A stretch of 64,000 bases of DNA from contig NC_091247.1 of assembly GCF_042477335.2 (NCBI RefSeq), forward strand, positions 17,904,501-17,968,500, given 5' to 3'. The stretch is from Ovis canadensis (taxonomy: Eukaryota > Chordata > Mammalia > Artiodactyla > Bovidae). Position numbers and translations under genes: made by a program. A model generated the notes under the pieces. The model did not search any database and was not told where the DNA came from. It saw only the letters and a program-made list of their open reading frames with translations. Positions 44,189 to 54,400 of this stretch are shown here, in pieces. Position 1 is the first letter of the stretch; each line of letters opens with the position of its first letter.

Positions 44189-44457
44189 GGAGAAGATGAT
44201 GGCACCCCTCTCCAGTACTCTTGCCTGGAAAATCCCATGGAGGGAGGAGCCTGGTAGGCTGCAGTCCATGGGGTCGCTAACAGTCGGACACGACTGAGCG
44301 ACTTCACTTTGACTTTTCACTTTCATGCATTGGAGAAGGAAATAGCAACCCACTCCAGTATTCTTGCCTAGAGAATCCCAGGGATGGGAGAGCCTGGTGG
44401 GCTGCCATCTACGGGGTCACACAGAGTCGGACAACACTGAAGCGACTTAGCAGCAAG
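44189..44457 (+). mobile_element. Bov-A2 dimeric SINE (first of a same-site pair)
   Basis: Sense copy with both A-units joined by ACTTTCATGCATTGGAGAAGG, ending CGACTTAGCAGCAA. CTGTTTTT flanks it at 44181-44188 and 44458-44465. Confidence 0.9.
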
Positions 44458-44477
44458 CTGTTTTTACATTTTTTTTA

Positions 44478-44670
44478 CTTCCCTGGTGGCTCAGATAGTT
44501 AAGTGTCTGCCTACAATGCAGGAGAGCTGGCTTCGATCCCTGGGTAGAGAAGGAAATGGCAACCCACTCCAGCACTCTTGCCTGGAAAATCCCATGGGAG
44601 GAGCCTGGTAGGCTATAGTCCATGGGGGTCGCAAAGAGTCAGACCCAACTGAGCGACTTAGATGATGCTG
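44478..44670 (+). mobile_element. Bov-tA SINE (second of a same-site pair)
   Basis: Sense copy, ACTTCCCTGGTGGCTCAG to CCCAACTGAGCGACTTAG, with the GGAAGATCCCCTGG segment deleted. Flanks AAGCTGTTTTTACATTT (44455-44471) and AAGCTGTTTTAGCATTT (44671-44687) overlap the right duplication of the Bov-A2. Confidence 0.88.
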
Positions 44671-44687
44671 AAGCTGTTTTAGCATTT

Positions 44688-46700
44688 GTATCTGTCCTAA
44701 ATCTATGCAAACAGATACAATGGGGAGAAGCAGATACAAGCACTTAATTGTGAGTAACGCCCTTGACAAAGAGAGACCATAATAGGAGTTACACAGGAGA
44801 AGACAGGGCAAGAGAGGAAGATAAGACGGCAGAAGGAAATGAATTACTTTCTCCTCGGCCAATCGTTTAAAATTCCATCCTGGTTAGTAGTGAAGGAAAG
44901 TCATTGCAGTGCTATAAATAGAAACTGAGCAGTCAGAAAATGCGTACTTTTATCCTTTTACGTTTTCAAATTCCAACCAGGATCCATATCCCATACCTTC
45001 CTTGCAATGTTCATAGAAAAAAAGTGATACGAAATACATTCTTCTAAATATTTCTGAGACAGCATCAGTTGTAAGATTGCTTAAATTTTAAAAAATCGAT
45101 TACTGCATGATAGAGAATCATAACCCCCAAAAAGAAAAGGAGAAGACAGCTGGGTATATTAACCACTTTGAAAATCTTGGGTCAAGTCTCGCAAGCACAG
45201 AATTATTCATTTATTCCCTCCTTCCTTCCTTTATTCTGCTCTCAGTAGCTGACGCCCTAAGGGGAGAGAGGCGTGTGGTACAAATAGCTGTGTGACAACG
45301 TGGACAGTGATAACAACCACACAGCCCGCGGGCAAGCATCCTCCTCCCCCAGCTCCTTCAAAAGGGGCAGAAACAGTTGAAGCAGCTGAGAAGCTATAAA
45401 TAGCATTTAACTTCTATTTTTTTTCTAGCTCAATTTTTTTTCCATCATCTCTCCTGAAGCCCAGGTAGAATGCAACACTGAATCTGGCTGGGGAAATGTG
45501 AGAAGGCTCCGGGGCACGGCCTGGACCTTGACAACTGGGCTAGACTCACATCTGGTGGAAAAGCCCAGTTCTTGCTTGTGCGTGGATGTGGCAACAAACA
45601 AAGGAGTTGCTGTCATTCACCAGGCTCCTGGCAAGTCCTCACTTGCCAGAGGGGGTCGCTTGTAACTTTCCCTTGTACAGATGGGAAAACGGAGGCTGTG
45701 GGAGGTTAAACAGCAGCTCAGGGATACCCAGCTATTGAGCAGTGGGTATGGACAATGGAGCCAGGCCCAAGCAGATGTTTAATAAACGCAGAGACGGTAG
45801 GGTGTGTGCAACCCCTCTTCAAGCGAATTCCTAGAGCCCAGGAGAATACTCCCGCAGGCCTTGGACAAGGAGCACATGGCCTGTGCTGACCTGGGCTTCC
45901 AGACCCGAGTGTATTCACTGCAAGTGGAAAAGTGGATCACCAGGACACACTTGGATTGAATCTCAATCTTTCAGGCCCAAGCAGAGTTCAAGCTCCAGTG
46001 CCAAGTCTGGGGAGACAGGACCTGTCCAGGAAGCCCTGAGATCCCAGCACACCGGTAGCACAAGGCCCTGCTAGCCAACCAGGCTCTGAAACCAAGTGGG
46101 GGCCCTAAGCCAAGCCCACAATGCCTGTCTCCCCTCAGGGTCTCAGCCCCACGGCTCCTGCTCCACTGTCCACTGATCTTTGCTGGATCCAGGGGGTCCC
46201 TCGGGCAACCCCCATCCTCGTCCACTTTAATCCTGCCTTGGGCAGGGCCCAGGCCTGGAGTGCCTCGGGGGAACCTCCAAGCCTTCTTATCCACCACCTC
46301 TCAGTAAGCCCACTAAAAGGCCAGTGAAGGCACCCTGGGGTGATGGTTCTAGGAGAGAAGGTAAGAGCGGATTCTGCAGCTATTTGGCATAAACAGAGAA
46401 CAGGGAGAAGGAGGAGGCCCCAGGTCTCCAGCCTGGATCCTGGGGACACAGAGGTGTCCTTGAGAAGGGTGGGCAGAGGCCCAGGCTGGAGGAGACATTT
46501 ACACGCTAAGAAATAGACATTAGCATCATGGCTCCAGGAGCAGGTTAGATCCGAAGCAGCTGGTGCTCACGTTTGGGGTGAGGGTGAGGGGGTCCTTTCA
46601 AACTTTGGTTTGTTTACTGCTCAGATTGTTTTATCCACCACTTCACCATAACACGATGCCTCAGTCACAGTAAGGCTGTTAGCTGACTGATGCTCAGCGC
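44688..46700. other. 2-kb mostly unique stretch
   Basis: Only an old MIR-like antisense patch at 45640-45760 (TACAGATGGGAAAACGGAGG, AGGTTAAACAGCAGCTCAGG) is recognised. GC-rich at 45820-46460. Open frames up to 108 codons lack domains. Confidence 0.4.
45640..45760 (-). mobile_element. MIR SINE fragment
   Basis: CTTGTACAGATGGGAAAACGG, GGCTGTGGGAGGTTAAACAG and ACCCAGCTATTGAGCAGTGG keep the antisense MIR core order. Confidence 0.55.
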
Positions 46701-47015
46701 TTTTTTTTTTATTATTTTTTATTGGAGTATAGTTGATTAAAGATGTTGCTTTAGTTTCAGGTGCAGAGCCAAGTGAATCAGTTATACATCTAACTACTAT
46801 TTTTTAGATTCTGTTTTCATATTCATCTACTCAATGGACACGAGTTTGAGCAAACTCCAGGAGAAGAGTAAAGGACAGGGAAGCCTGGCATGCTGCAGTC
46901 CCTGGGGTCGCAAGGAGTCAGACAGGACTTGGTGATTGAACAAGATCAAAATTCTCATATAGGTCATTGCAGAGTGTGAGTGGAGTCCCTGGGCTGCACA
47001 GTAGGCTGGTTCTCA
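46701..47015 (-). mobile_element. LINE-1 3' UTR, split by a BovB
   Basis: The only recognised L1 3' end on the minus strand: poly-T start, GGAGTATAGTTGATTAAAG, TTTCAGGTGCAGAGCC, and after the BovB ATTCTCATATAGGTCATTG, GAGTCCCTGGGCTGCAC and AGTAGGCTGG. Confidence 0.8.
46829..46942 (+). mobile_element. BovB LINE 3' terminal fragment nested in L1
   Basis: Last about 115 bp of BovB (ACTCAATGGACACGAGTTTG to GACTTGGTGATTGAACAAG). The L1 sequence is colinear across it; flanking TTTTCATAT and TTCTCATAT could be the duplication. Confidence 0.85.
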
Positions 47016-48236
47016 CTTTTGAGGGAACCAGTTCCTTCCCAAATGGCCATCTGTCCTTCTGATTCACTCTCATTCTCTGGACTTCACTGCTTCAGAACGC
47101 TGCTACGGTAAAGACACTGCAGTAGGCTGTAAGGTACACTTGGGGAAGAAAACAAAGATGGATTTTTTTTCCCTTTTTCTTTTATGTTTTTTAGTATTGA
47201 CAAGAAAAAGCACTATCTTGATCTGAAGGGAAAAAAAGAAAGAAAGAAACGTTCTGGATAAATTGAGTTCAGCCCTGAAAGCCTCCATAGCTTCTTTATC
47301 TCCTCACACGGGCTTTGCGCTCAGTCTTCAAATGGGGCATTTTACAACCTGAAAATCAATGGGACGGTTATCAGCGCTTGCATCCTCCAAGGCAGAGATG
47401 GGGGGTTCAGGTGGGTAGCGGCAGCACAATAGGGGACGGTAGGGGCAGTCTCGGACCCCGTCGTCCTCCTAGGTGACACAGTGGCAAAGGTCCCTGTCTC
47501 GCAGGGGGGTCCTCCCGGGGCTGCCAGGCAGAGATGACCATGGCGCTGGCTCTGCTAGGCCTTCCTGCATGGCAGGTGCCTCTCCAGCAGCCGCTGTCCC
47601 CACACAGAGACCTCAGCTGTCAGCATGCCCAGCCCGCAGTTCCTAGGTTCCTGTAACCTCCTGAGAAGGAAGGGAATCTGTCTCCTAGAAAGCTCGGCTT
47701 TGAGGCTGAAAACCAATATTGAGCAAAATTTTTTTAATGAGGAAAAGCACATCCCTGCCACCATAGGCACACTGCAGGAGAAGTTTCTGTGCTTCTCCCA
47801 CTCAGCAGCCAACCCAGACCTGGAGACCCAGCCAGACACCGCTTGCCTTGGAACCAGAGCGTGTTGGACCTCAGGCCCTTTGACTACTCTGGGAAATCCT
47901 TATCATTTAAAAAGTGGCTGCTTTATTGTTAGGTGACTCACCCAGCTTCAGCTTCTCTTTCCTTCTAGATTAGGAGCCCATGAAAAAAAGACTGTCATAC
48001 CTCCGTTTGAATCTCTAACATAGGTAGTCTGTATTCCACACTCGGTAAATGTCTGCTGGTTGTTAACATTTTACTTGAATATACCAAAGAGCCTCAGAAT
48101 ACAGGAAACTAACAAACTGGAAACTTCTCTGCGAGAAATTCACATTTGCAAAACAAAGAGGGGCTGCCTTTAAATACATTGGAAGTTCTAAACATGGACA
48201 AACAAAACGAATGCTCTGTTTGAAAAAATCATTGTC
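47016..48236. other. 1.2-kb unique stretch with an L2-type end
   Basis: 47960-48065 (AGGAGCCCATGAAAAAAAGAC, CACTCGGTAAATGTCTGC) looks like a sense L2 3' end. Short AAAG-type runs at 47232-47248. No gene recognised; a 103-codon plus frame at 47625-47936 has no domain. Confidence 0.4.
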
Positions 48237-49303
48237 CAGGCAAACCTCAAAGATATCACAGGCTCAGTTCCAGCCCATTGTGATACAGCAGACACTGCAA
48301 TAAAGTTAGTCACATGAATTTTTCAGATTCCCAGCGCATGTAAAAGTTATGCTTCTTCTCAGAGCCTTACCTAGTGAGAGAAAGATGCTCTGAAACATGA
48401 CCATGCTTGATGGTTAAAGGAAAACTGTACATGTGGTGGACACAGTTACTGAAAAATTAAACACTCTCCTTAAAAACAGTCATGTTGACACTCTAGTCTA
48501 TTAAATATGCAATAGTACTATGTCTAAAAAAATAATGTAAATATCTTAATTAAAAAACACTTTCTTGATGTTAGCCATCATCTCAGATTTCAGCCGGTGC
48601 TAGTAGAAACATCAGAGATCACGGATCCTAGATATTCCTCACAAATACAACAATCGTTTGAAAGCACTGGAAACATTGTGAGAATTAATGAAATGTGAGC
48701 CGAGACACAAAGTGAGCAAATGCTGTTGGGAAAACGGTGACAGTCCGTCTAGTCAAGGCTATGGTTTTTCCTGTGGTCATGTATGGATGTGAGAGTTGGA
48801 CTTTAAAGAAAGCTGAGCGCTGAAGAATTGATGCTTTTGAACTGTGATGTTTGAGAAGACTCTTGAGAGTCCCTTTGACTGCAAGGAGATCCAACCAGTC
48901 CATTCTGAAGGAGATCAGCCCTGGGATTTCTTTGGAAGAAATGATGCTAAAGCTGAAACTTCAGTACTTTGGCCACCTCATGCGAAGAGTTGACTCATTG
49001 GAAAAGACTCTGATGCTGGGAAGGATTGGGGGTGGGAGGAGAAGGGGACAACAGAGGATGAGATGGCTGGATGGCATCACTGACTCAATGGACATGAGTC
49101 TGAGTGAACTCTGGGAGTTGGTGATGGACAGGGAGGACTGGCATGCTGCGATACATGGGGTCACAAAGAGTCGGACATGACTGAGCGACTGAACTGAACT
49201 GAACTGAACTGAGGCACTCAAGGCAGGGTTGCCACAAACTTTCCATTTGTTAAAAACAAACAAAAGCGCAGTATGTCAAGGTGCAGAGAAAGAGAGGTGC
49301 CTG
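48237..49303 (-). mobile_element. Tigger-type DNA transposon (internally deleted), split by a BovB
   Basis: Left terminus CAGGCAAACCTCAAAGATAT (48237) and right terminus GAGGTGCCTG (49294-49303) are decayed inverted ends of a Tigger1-like mariner-family element. Between them, TGCAATAAAGTTAGTCACATG, AGTCTATTAAATATGCAATAG and TTGTGAGAATTAATGAAATG, then GGCAGGGTTGCCACAAACTT on the right, are in the family order. The transposase region is missing, so this is a non-autonomous derivative. BovB occupies 48743-49212. Confidence 0.8.
48743..49212 (+). mobile_element. BovB LINE 3' end nested in Tigger
   Basis: Sense copy, GTCCGTCTAGTCAAGGCTATGG to a terminal (CTGAA)n array. One 109-codon segment (48851-49180) stays open and encodes [30 protein letters not shown] and [15 protein letters not shown]. 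The upstream part has a stop after KKAER. Confidence 0.93.
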
Positions 49304-50214
49304 CGGGTGTTGCCAGCATCCTCTGTGCTTTTGCTCTAGCTGCTCAGCTAAGGCAAAAGCAACACAGGCGACTTCTTGTTCCTGGGGGACACGCCCCAGA
49401 CGGGGGCCCCACGAGCCATTGCAGGGTCATTTGCAGAAGCTCTTGAGGGCCACCATCTTCCAGAGCCAAAAACAGGAAGCCTCCCTCCCCGCCGTAGCCA
49501 GGAGCTCAGACTGCAGGCTTCCCTGGGTTTCTAGCAGGTGGGTTGGGTTGAGGGGAATTTGCAAGGGCCACAGAGTCAGAGCCAACCCCGCCCCGCCCCC
49601 TCACTGTGACCCCCAATCTGCGGAGGGTCTCAGCACGGAGAACCTCATCCCAGGGCTTGGCAGGAGCCTCTGCTCAAGTCAGCACTGGAATCCAACGGGC
49701 AAATCCCTGGGAGCGGTCACTAACTTAATTCCTGAGATGTGAATGGCAGACGACCAGAAGGCAAAGACAATAAGAAAACGAGAGAAAGAGTGTGTCTCAG
49801 TGGAGACACAAAGAAGGCAACATTACCACCTCCCTGTTCAGACACTGGCCACCGGAGACTGCCTTCCATTGGCCATGCTGAAACAGGCCTGCCCAGCGGG
49901 CCCAGAACTCCTGCCCCATTTTTGCCTTTCATCTTTTGGGGAGTCAGGCCCAGGAATCAACACAAGGTGCTGTGTGATGTGTACACTCTTTGGGGTTCCA
50001 AAGACTGAGGTTCTCAGCCTGCTCTGTCTCACTCAGCCTGAGGCTCAGGGCAACTCCCATCGTGGCTCTGAACCTCACTCTGAACCTTAGTCTCCTCTTC
50101 CGCCCCCTGAGCTAGTTGCCTCTGGAGCTCTTTAGGTTTCCCTTCAGTAATAAAACCCTCTTTTTATGAGAGAAACTCGCATCACTTGAATGAGAACAGC
50201 TTTCCCCAAAGAAC
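49304..50214. other. 0.9-kb unique GC-moderate stretch
   Basis: Plus frames of 115-153 codons overlap in different phases, begin inside or next to the Tigger end and have no recognised domain. No gene supported. Confidence 0.4.
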
Positions 50215-50600
50215 GTTGTGATGGTTCATGTTAACAGTCAGCTTGCCTGGATCACAGGTGCCCAGATATTCCACTGAAGACTCTCGGTGTGTCTCCGAGG
50301 GTGTCTCCAGGTGAAATCAGCATGCAAATGGATGGACTCTCCATAAAGCAGGTTGCCGTCCCCAGTGTTGGGAGGGAGCGGCGCATTCAATGCACTGAGA
50401 GTCCGGAGGAAGGGAGATCTGGGCCCTTCCTCCCTGATGGCAGAGCCAGGACCTGATCCCTATCTGTCCCTGGTGCTGACAGCTCTCAGGCCTTTAGACT
50501 CAGACTGAATCACGCCTCCAGCTTCCTGGGGTGTCCAGCCTTCACATGGCAGGCCCTGGGACTCTAATGGAACAAGGCAATTCCTTATAATCAATCATCA
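50215..50600 (+). mobile_element. MLT2-type (ERVL) solo LTR
   Basis: Follows the MLT2 LTR order: GATGGTTCATGTTAACAGTC, AGGTGCCCAGATATTCC, GGTGTGTCTCCGAGGGTG, ATGGACTCTCCATAAAGCAG, CCTTTAGACTCAGACTG and CAATTCCTTATAATCAATC. No internal region is attached. Confidence 0.75.
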
Positions 50601-50612
50601 ATCAATCAATAT
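50586..50612. repeat. (AATC)n short tandem repeat
   Basis: About six ATCA/AATC units at the 3' end of the MLT2-type LTR, in place of its usual AT-rich terminus. Confidence 0.7.
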
Positions 50613-52437
50613 TTTTTAAACTAATTTGGAGCAGAAGAAAAATAAGGCAAAGGCTGGGATTCCTCACCCCAGGACTCAGGAGCCTTGTTCTGTGGGCTGC
50701 CTGACCTCAATAGATTAACACACCCTTTCCAGGGGGAATGGCTTCTTCAGGAAAACAGAGTTCATCCCACCCTGTTGGGAAGCTTTGCTCTTTGTCACAG
50801 CATCAAAGCCCACTTTCTCTTATGGTTCATTCCTGTTATGGTTCATTTAGGGTAAAAAAAAAAAAAAAATCATTAAACACATGTCCTGAAATGCTGCAAT
50901 AGAGCAGGAAATTGAAATGCCTTTTGTTCCAGCACCGATGAGTGACCAGCAAAGGGAGCCCTGGCCTCCAGAAGCCAGCCATCCAGGGCTGCCTCGGGGT
51001 CGGCGTTGTACGCCCGTGTTCGGGGGTGATCTACAGTATACAAGCAACCACGGGACTTTCATTGTCTGCCTTTCTAAATCTGCCCTGCTGGAACTTAAAA
51101 AAGAAGTTACGGCATCTCTATAAAACTATTTGGTTTTAACTGGGTTGTTAAATTTGTTTGCTGAAGTCAGCTTGAAGGCATTAAGAACCTCAATGGCTCA
51201 GGGTGTCGGAGATAAATCCTGCAGTCATGAGTGGCACTGAGGAAGAGGCATTTTGCAAACTTTGCCAACTCCCCAAAAAAGGAGATTATATGTTTTGGGA
51301 GACAGGGCTCCTTCCTATGAGTGATGCTCATTTAGATTTTTGTTTTTAAACACTGAAGGGCATTAAGTGTCTTCATAAACATTAACAAAAGTTTGTTGCA
51401 AAGCATAAGCCCCAAAGTGGGGGGTCAGCTGGCAGACTGGAACCCCAGGTGTGGACTGTGCCTTCTCCAGGGAGAGCAGTCTTGTCTCTCCCACTGGACA
51501 CAAACTGTCTGCTTTCATGATTTGCAAAGAATTAGAAGCATTTGGAGTTAGCCCATCCATATTTTTAATTTTCTTTTGCACAGTAGCTGCATATTCGATG
51601 ACAACTAAGATAAGTCAAATAGTAAATCAGTGATGTCTTGTCCTTTCCTGTGACTTATATTTGTGACATCAAATATAAGCCATTTCAAGGTAGCCAAACC
51701 CTTACAGCTGTTTCCAAAAGTAAGAAATATGAGTCTATTAAATGCATTTCTAAAATTGATTTTATTTCCACTAGGGGCAATTTTGCCCTTTGGCCCCTGG
51801 AGACACTTGATAAGATCACCCTGGGTTGTCACTCCTGTGGAGAGAGGTACACACCAGCGCCTGGCAGAAGCCAGGGATGCTCCCAGACAGCCTACGAGGC
51901 AGAGGACAGTCCACAACCAGAATTCATCGTGCCCAAAAAGTCAACGGTCCCAAGAGTGATGCAGCTGATATCTCAACAGGAACTCTTTGTTTACAGAAAA
52001 GAGGAGAGAGCGTTCCCCGTGCCGTTAAGGACTAGCTGCCCCATACCGTGGACATGCAGTGCAAGACGTGTGAGTCTCTGGACTCTAGTTTTATATAGCA
52101 CCTCAGTAACAGATCTTTTAAATAGAAGACATGCATTAACAAATGACTATGTTCAGCATTTGCCCGCCTCAGAAACCTGGTCTGCACTTACAATGCTCAA
52201 CATTTAAAAGCAGGCTGCCTAGAGAGAAACACACACTTACTCTGACAATTTCCCTCCTGATGAAGGGTTGGGTCCCCACTTTCAGCACACACTGTTTCCT
52301 GAGCATCCCCCACTTTCCAGGTAGGAGCCAGAGGCCCCCTTTGCATCCCTTCCTCTCTGCAGGGCTCAATATGGCTTTGGAAAGAAGGAAGCCACTAGGT
52401 CTTTGCAGTAGGTACATCGATTGTTTGGCGGTGGTGG
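50613..52437. other. 1.8-kb repeat-free stretch
   Basis: No transposon recognised apart from an A-run at about 50854-50869. Contains the longest repeat-independent open frame of the window (51638-52207, 189 codons), a perfect 10-bp stem/6-base loop (51654-51679) and a candidate conserved non-coding block (51130-51600). Confidence 0.4.
51654..51679. repeat. inverted repeat, 10-bp arms and 6-base loop
   Basis: CTTATATTTG and CAAATATAAG separated by TGACAT. An arm of this length is expected by chance roughly once in a window of this size, so no function is claimed. Confidence 0.8.
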
Positions 52438-52439
52438 TG

Positions 52440-52672
52440 GTTTAGTTGCTAAGTCGTGTCCAGTCTTGCGACCCCATGGACTGTAGCCTGCCAGGCTCCT
52501 CTGTCTGTGGGATGCTCCAGGCAAGAATACTGGAGTGGGTTGCCATTTCCTCCTCCAGGGGATCTTCCTAACTTAGGGATCGAACCCAGGTCTCCTGCAT
52601 TGCAGGCAGATTCTTGACCAACTGAGCTACAAGCAGGCAGATTCTTTACCAACTGAGCTACAAGGGAAGCCC
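52440..52672 (-). mobile_element. Bov-tA SINE with internal 31-bp duplication
   Basis: Antisense copy. Within the tRNA-like part, GCAGGCAGATTCTTGACC plus AACTGAGCTACAA is immediately repeated with one base changed (TTGACC to TTTACC), spanning about 52602-52663. Head end AAGGGAAGCCCCC. Confidence 0.92.
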
Positions 52673-52756
52673 CCATCTCTTGTTTAGTCCTGACCGTCAC
52701 GGGGGCCTTTTTGTTGTGTCAGTTTTATGAGAAGAAACACTTTTAAAATAACTTTT

Positions 52757-52982
52757 AGTGTGTGTGTGCTCCGTAGCTTCAGTGTGTTTGACTCTTGTGA
52801 CTCCATGGATTATACCCTGCCAGGCTCCTCTGTCCATGGGATTCTCCAGGCAAGAATACTGGAGTGGGTTGTCATTCCCTTCTCCAGCGGATCTGCCTCA
52901 CCCAGGGATCCAACCTAATGCGTATCTTGCGTCACCTGCATTGGCAGGCAGATTCTTTACCCCTGAGCCACTGGAGAAGCCT
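52757..52982 (-). mobile_element. Bov-tA SINE with short TG tail
   Basis: Antisense copy starting with a GTGTGTGTG tail and ending CTGAGCCACTGGAGAAGCC. It carries an extra segment, TGCGTATCTTGCGTCACC, in the tRNA-like part. Confidence 0.9.
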
Positions 52983-54400
52983 AAACCTTAGAGTATCCCT
53001 TAATAAAAGAGTAATTGGCAGCCAATAATAACATTAGACTTGAAAACACAGAAAGAACCATGGTGAAATCCAATTGTTTCCATGAAGGAAAGTGCAAAAC
53101 CTTAGAAAATATATATTTTGTAAAGAAATAGGATGAAAAGGAAGCCTAGCTCTGCAAATAGAGCGTAAGGAAAGCTAATCAAAGGCAAGATGCTCCAGGA
53201 AATGTAAATTTTATGGTTTCCATCAGGAAGGTGATATGCATCCGGTATCCAGAGAGCTAGCTCAAATACGACAAGGGTTCATGGTCAAGGGGTGAGCTGA
53301 TAAATAGAAAGCTTTGTTCTAATTTCCCATCTCTAAATTTAGCTTCATGGCAGGACACAACTCAGTGTTTTAAATGTGTGCCCGAAGAGCTTTATTAAAG
53401 TCTAAGCTGACTTGATTCATTTTGTTCTATGCTTTAAAGTATGAGAGAGATGTTGCATAGCTCATGAATTACCTGTTCAGTTGGTAATTGATCTCACACT
53501 ATTTGTTTCTGGGAGCACAATTGGATCACTTTTAAATGTTTTGAAAACAGTGTAGAAAGCCTCGCCGGGCAGTACGTGGGGCTCCAGGTAACAGATGCCG
53601 GGCCCCAGAAGGCAGTGGCTGACGGGTCTGCGTCAGCACTGGGGTGAGATGGCGCTGCAGGGCTAGAATCAGAAGATGCTCTGAAAATAAAGCCAGCTGG
53701 CCCTTAGTTGTGCTCACTGCCCCACAGCTCTCTCCCCTACCCCCTTGCTTGGCACACAGGAGGAGGGGGCTGGCCACAGTCCTTTCAAACAGACTCAGCT
53801 AGACCCAGGAGGAGGCTCACACTGCTCCTGAGCCTCAGAGTGATGGGCTGATCTTCCTCAAGTGCTGTTTTTTCCTCAGCAAGACAAAATTCTAGTGCTG
53901 GCCTCGTGAGCCTCCTGGGAGGATGTAAGGAGACCCAAGCACATCTCCTGGTGTGGTGACTGGCACAGTCCACCAGCCACTGCCTGCGGTCACTTCCCTC
54001 ATTCCTGATGACCCACCTCCCTGGAGGAAAGCTGTCCTCTCACCCCTCTGCTTCACATCGCCAACAGTGACTCACAAACGTGTGGATTCTGTAAACTTTG
54101 GGGTCTGGTTTGGCTTTTAATGCCCCAGGACCAGACTCACAGCTAGATTCCTGGCCTAGACCATAAAGAACAGAAGTCACCTGAATCAGCACCTCCCATG
54201 TCAGGAAGCAGCTCTGCTCCCCCAGAAAATAAAAGGCTTATCGCAAAATAATACCCAAAGCAATGCTCTCCGAATGCCATTTGGGTGTACAATCACCTAC
54301 CAGGCTCTGCACCCAAATTAAAATGTTTGAAAAAGGCAGCGTTTCTGCTACTAACTAATTTGGTATCTCAGGCAATCTGAGAAAAGGTCGAGGTAAGTAT
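52983..54400. other. 1.4-kb repeat-free stretch
   Basis: No mobile element or gene recognised. 53130-53560 is AT-rich and uninterrupted; see findings. Confidence 0.4.

Noticed and set aside
45820..46460. GC-rich block as a CpG-island promoter
   Set aside because: GC content is raised but CpG dinucleotides are sparse, and no first-exon-like frame adjoins it.
49281..49742. 153-codon plus frame starting at the Tigger end
   Set aside because: Begins inside the transposon terminus and shows low-complexity composition without a domain.
51654..51679. 10-bp stem-loop as a possible small RNA or terminator
   Set aside because: Arm length is expected about once by chance in this window; AT-rich, with no flanking signature of a miRNA hairpin.
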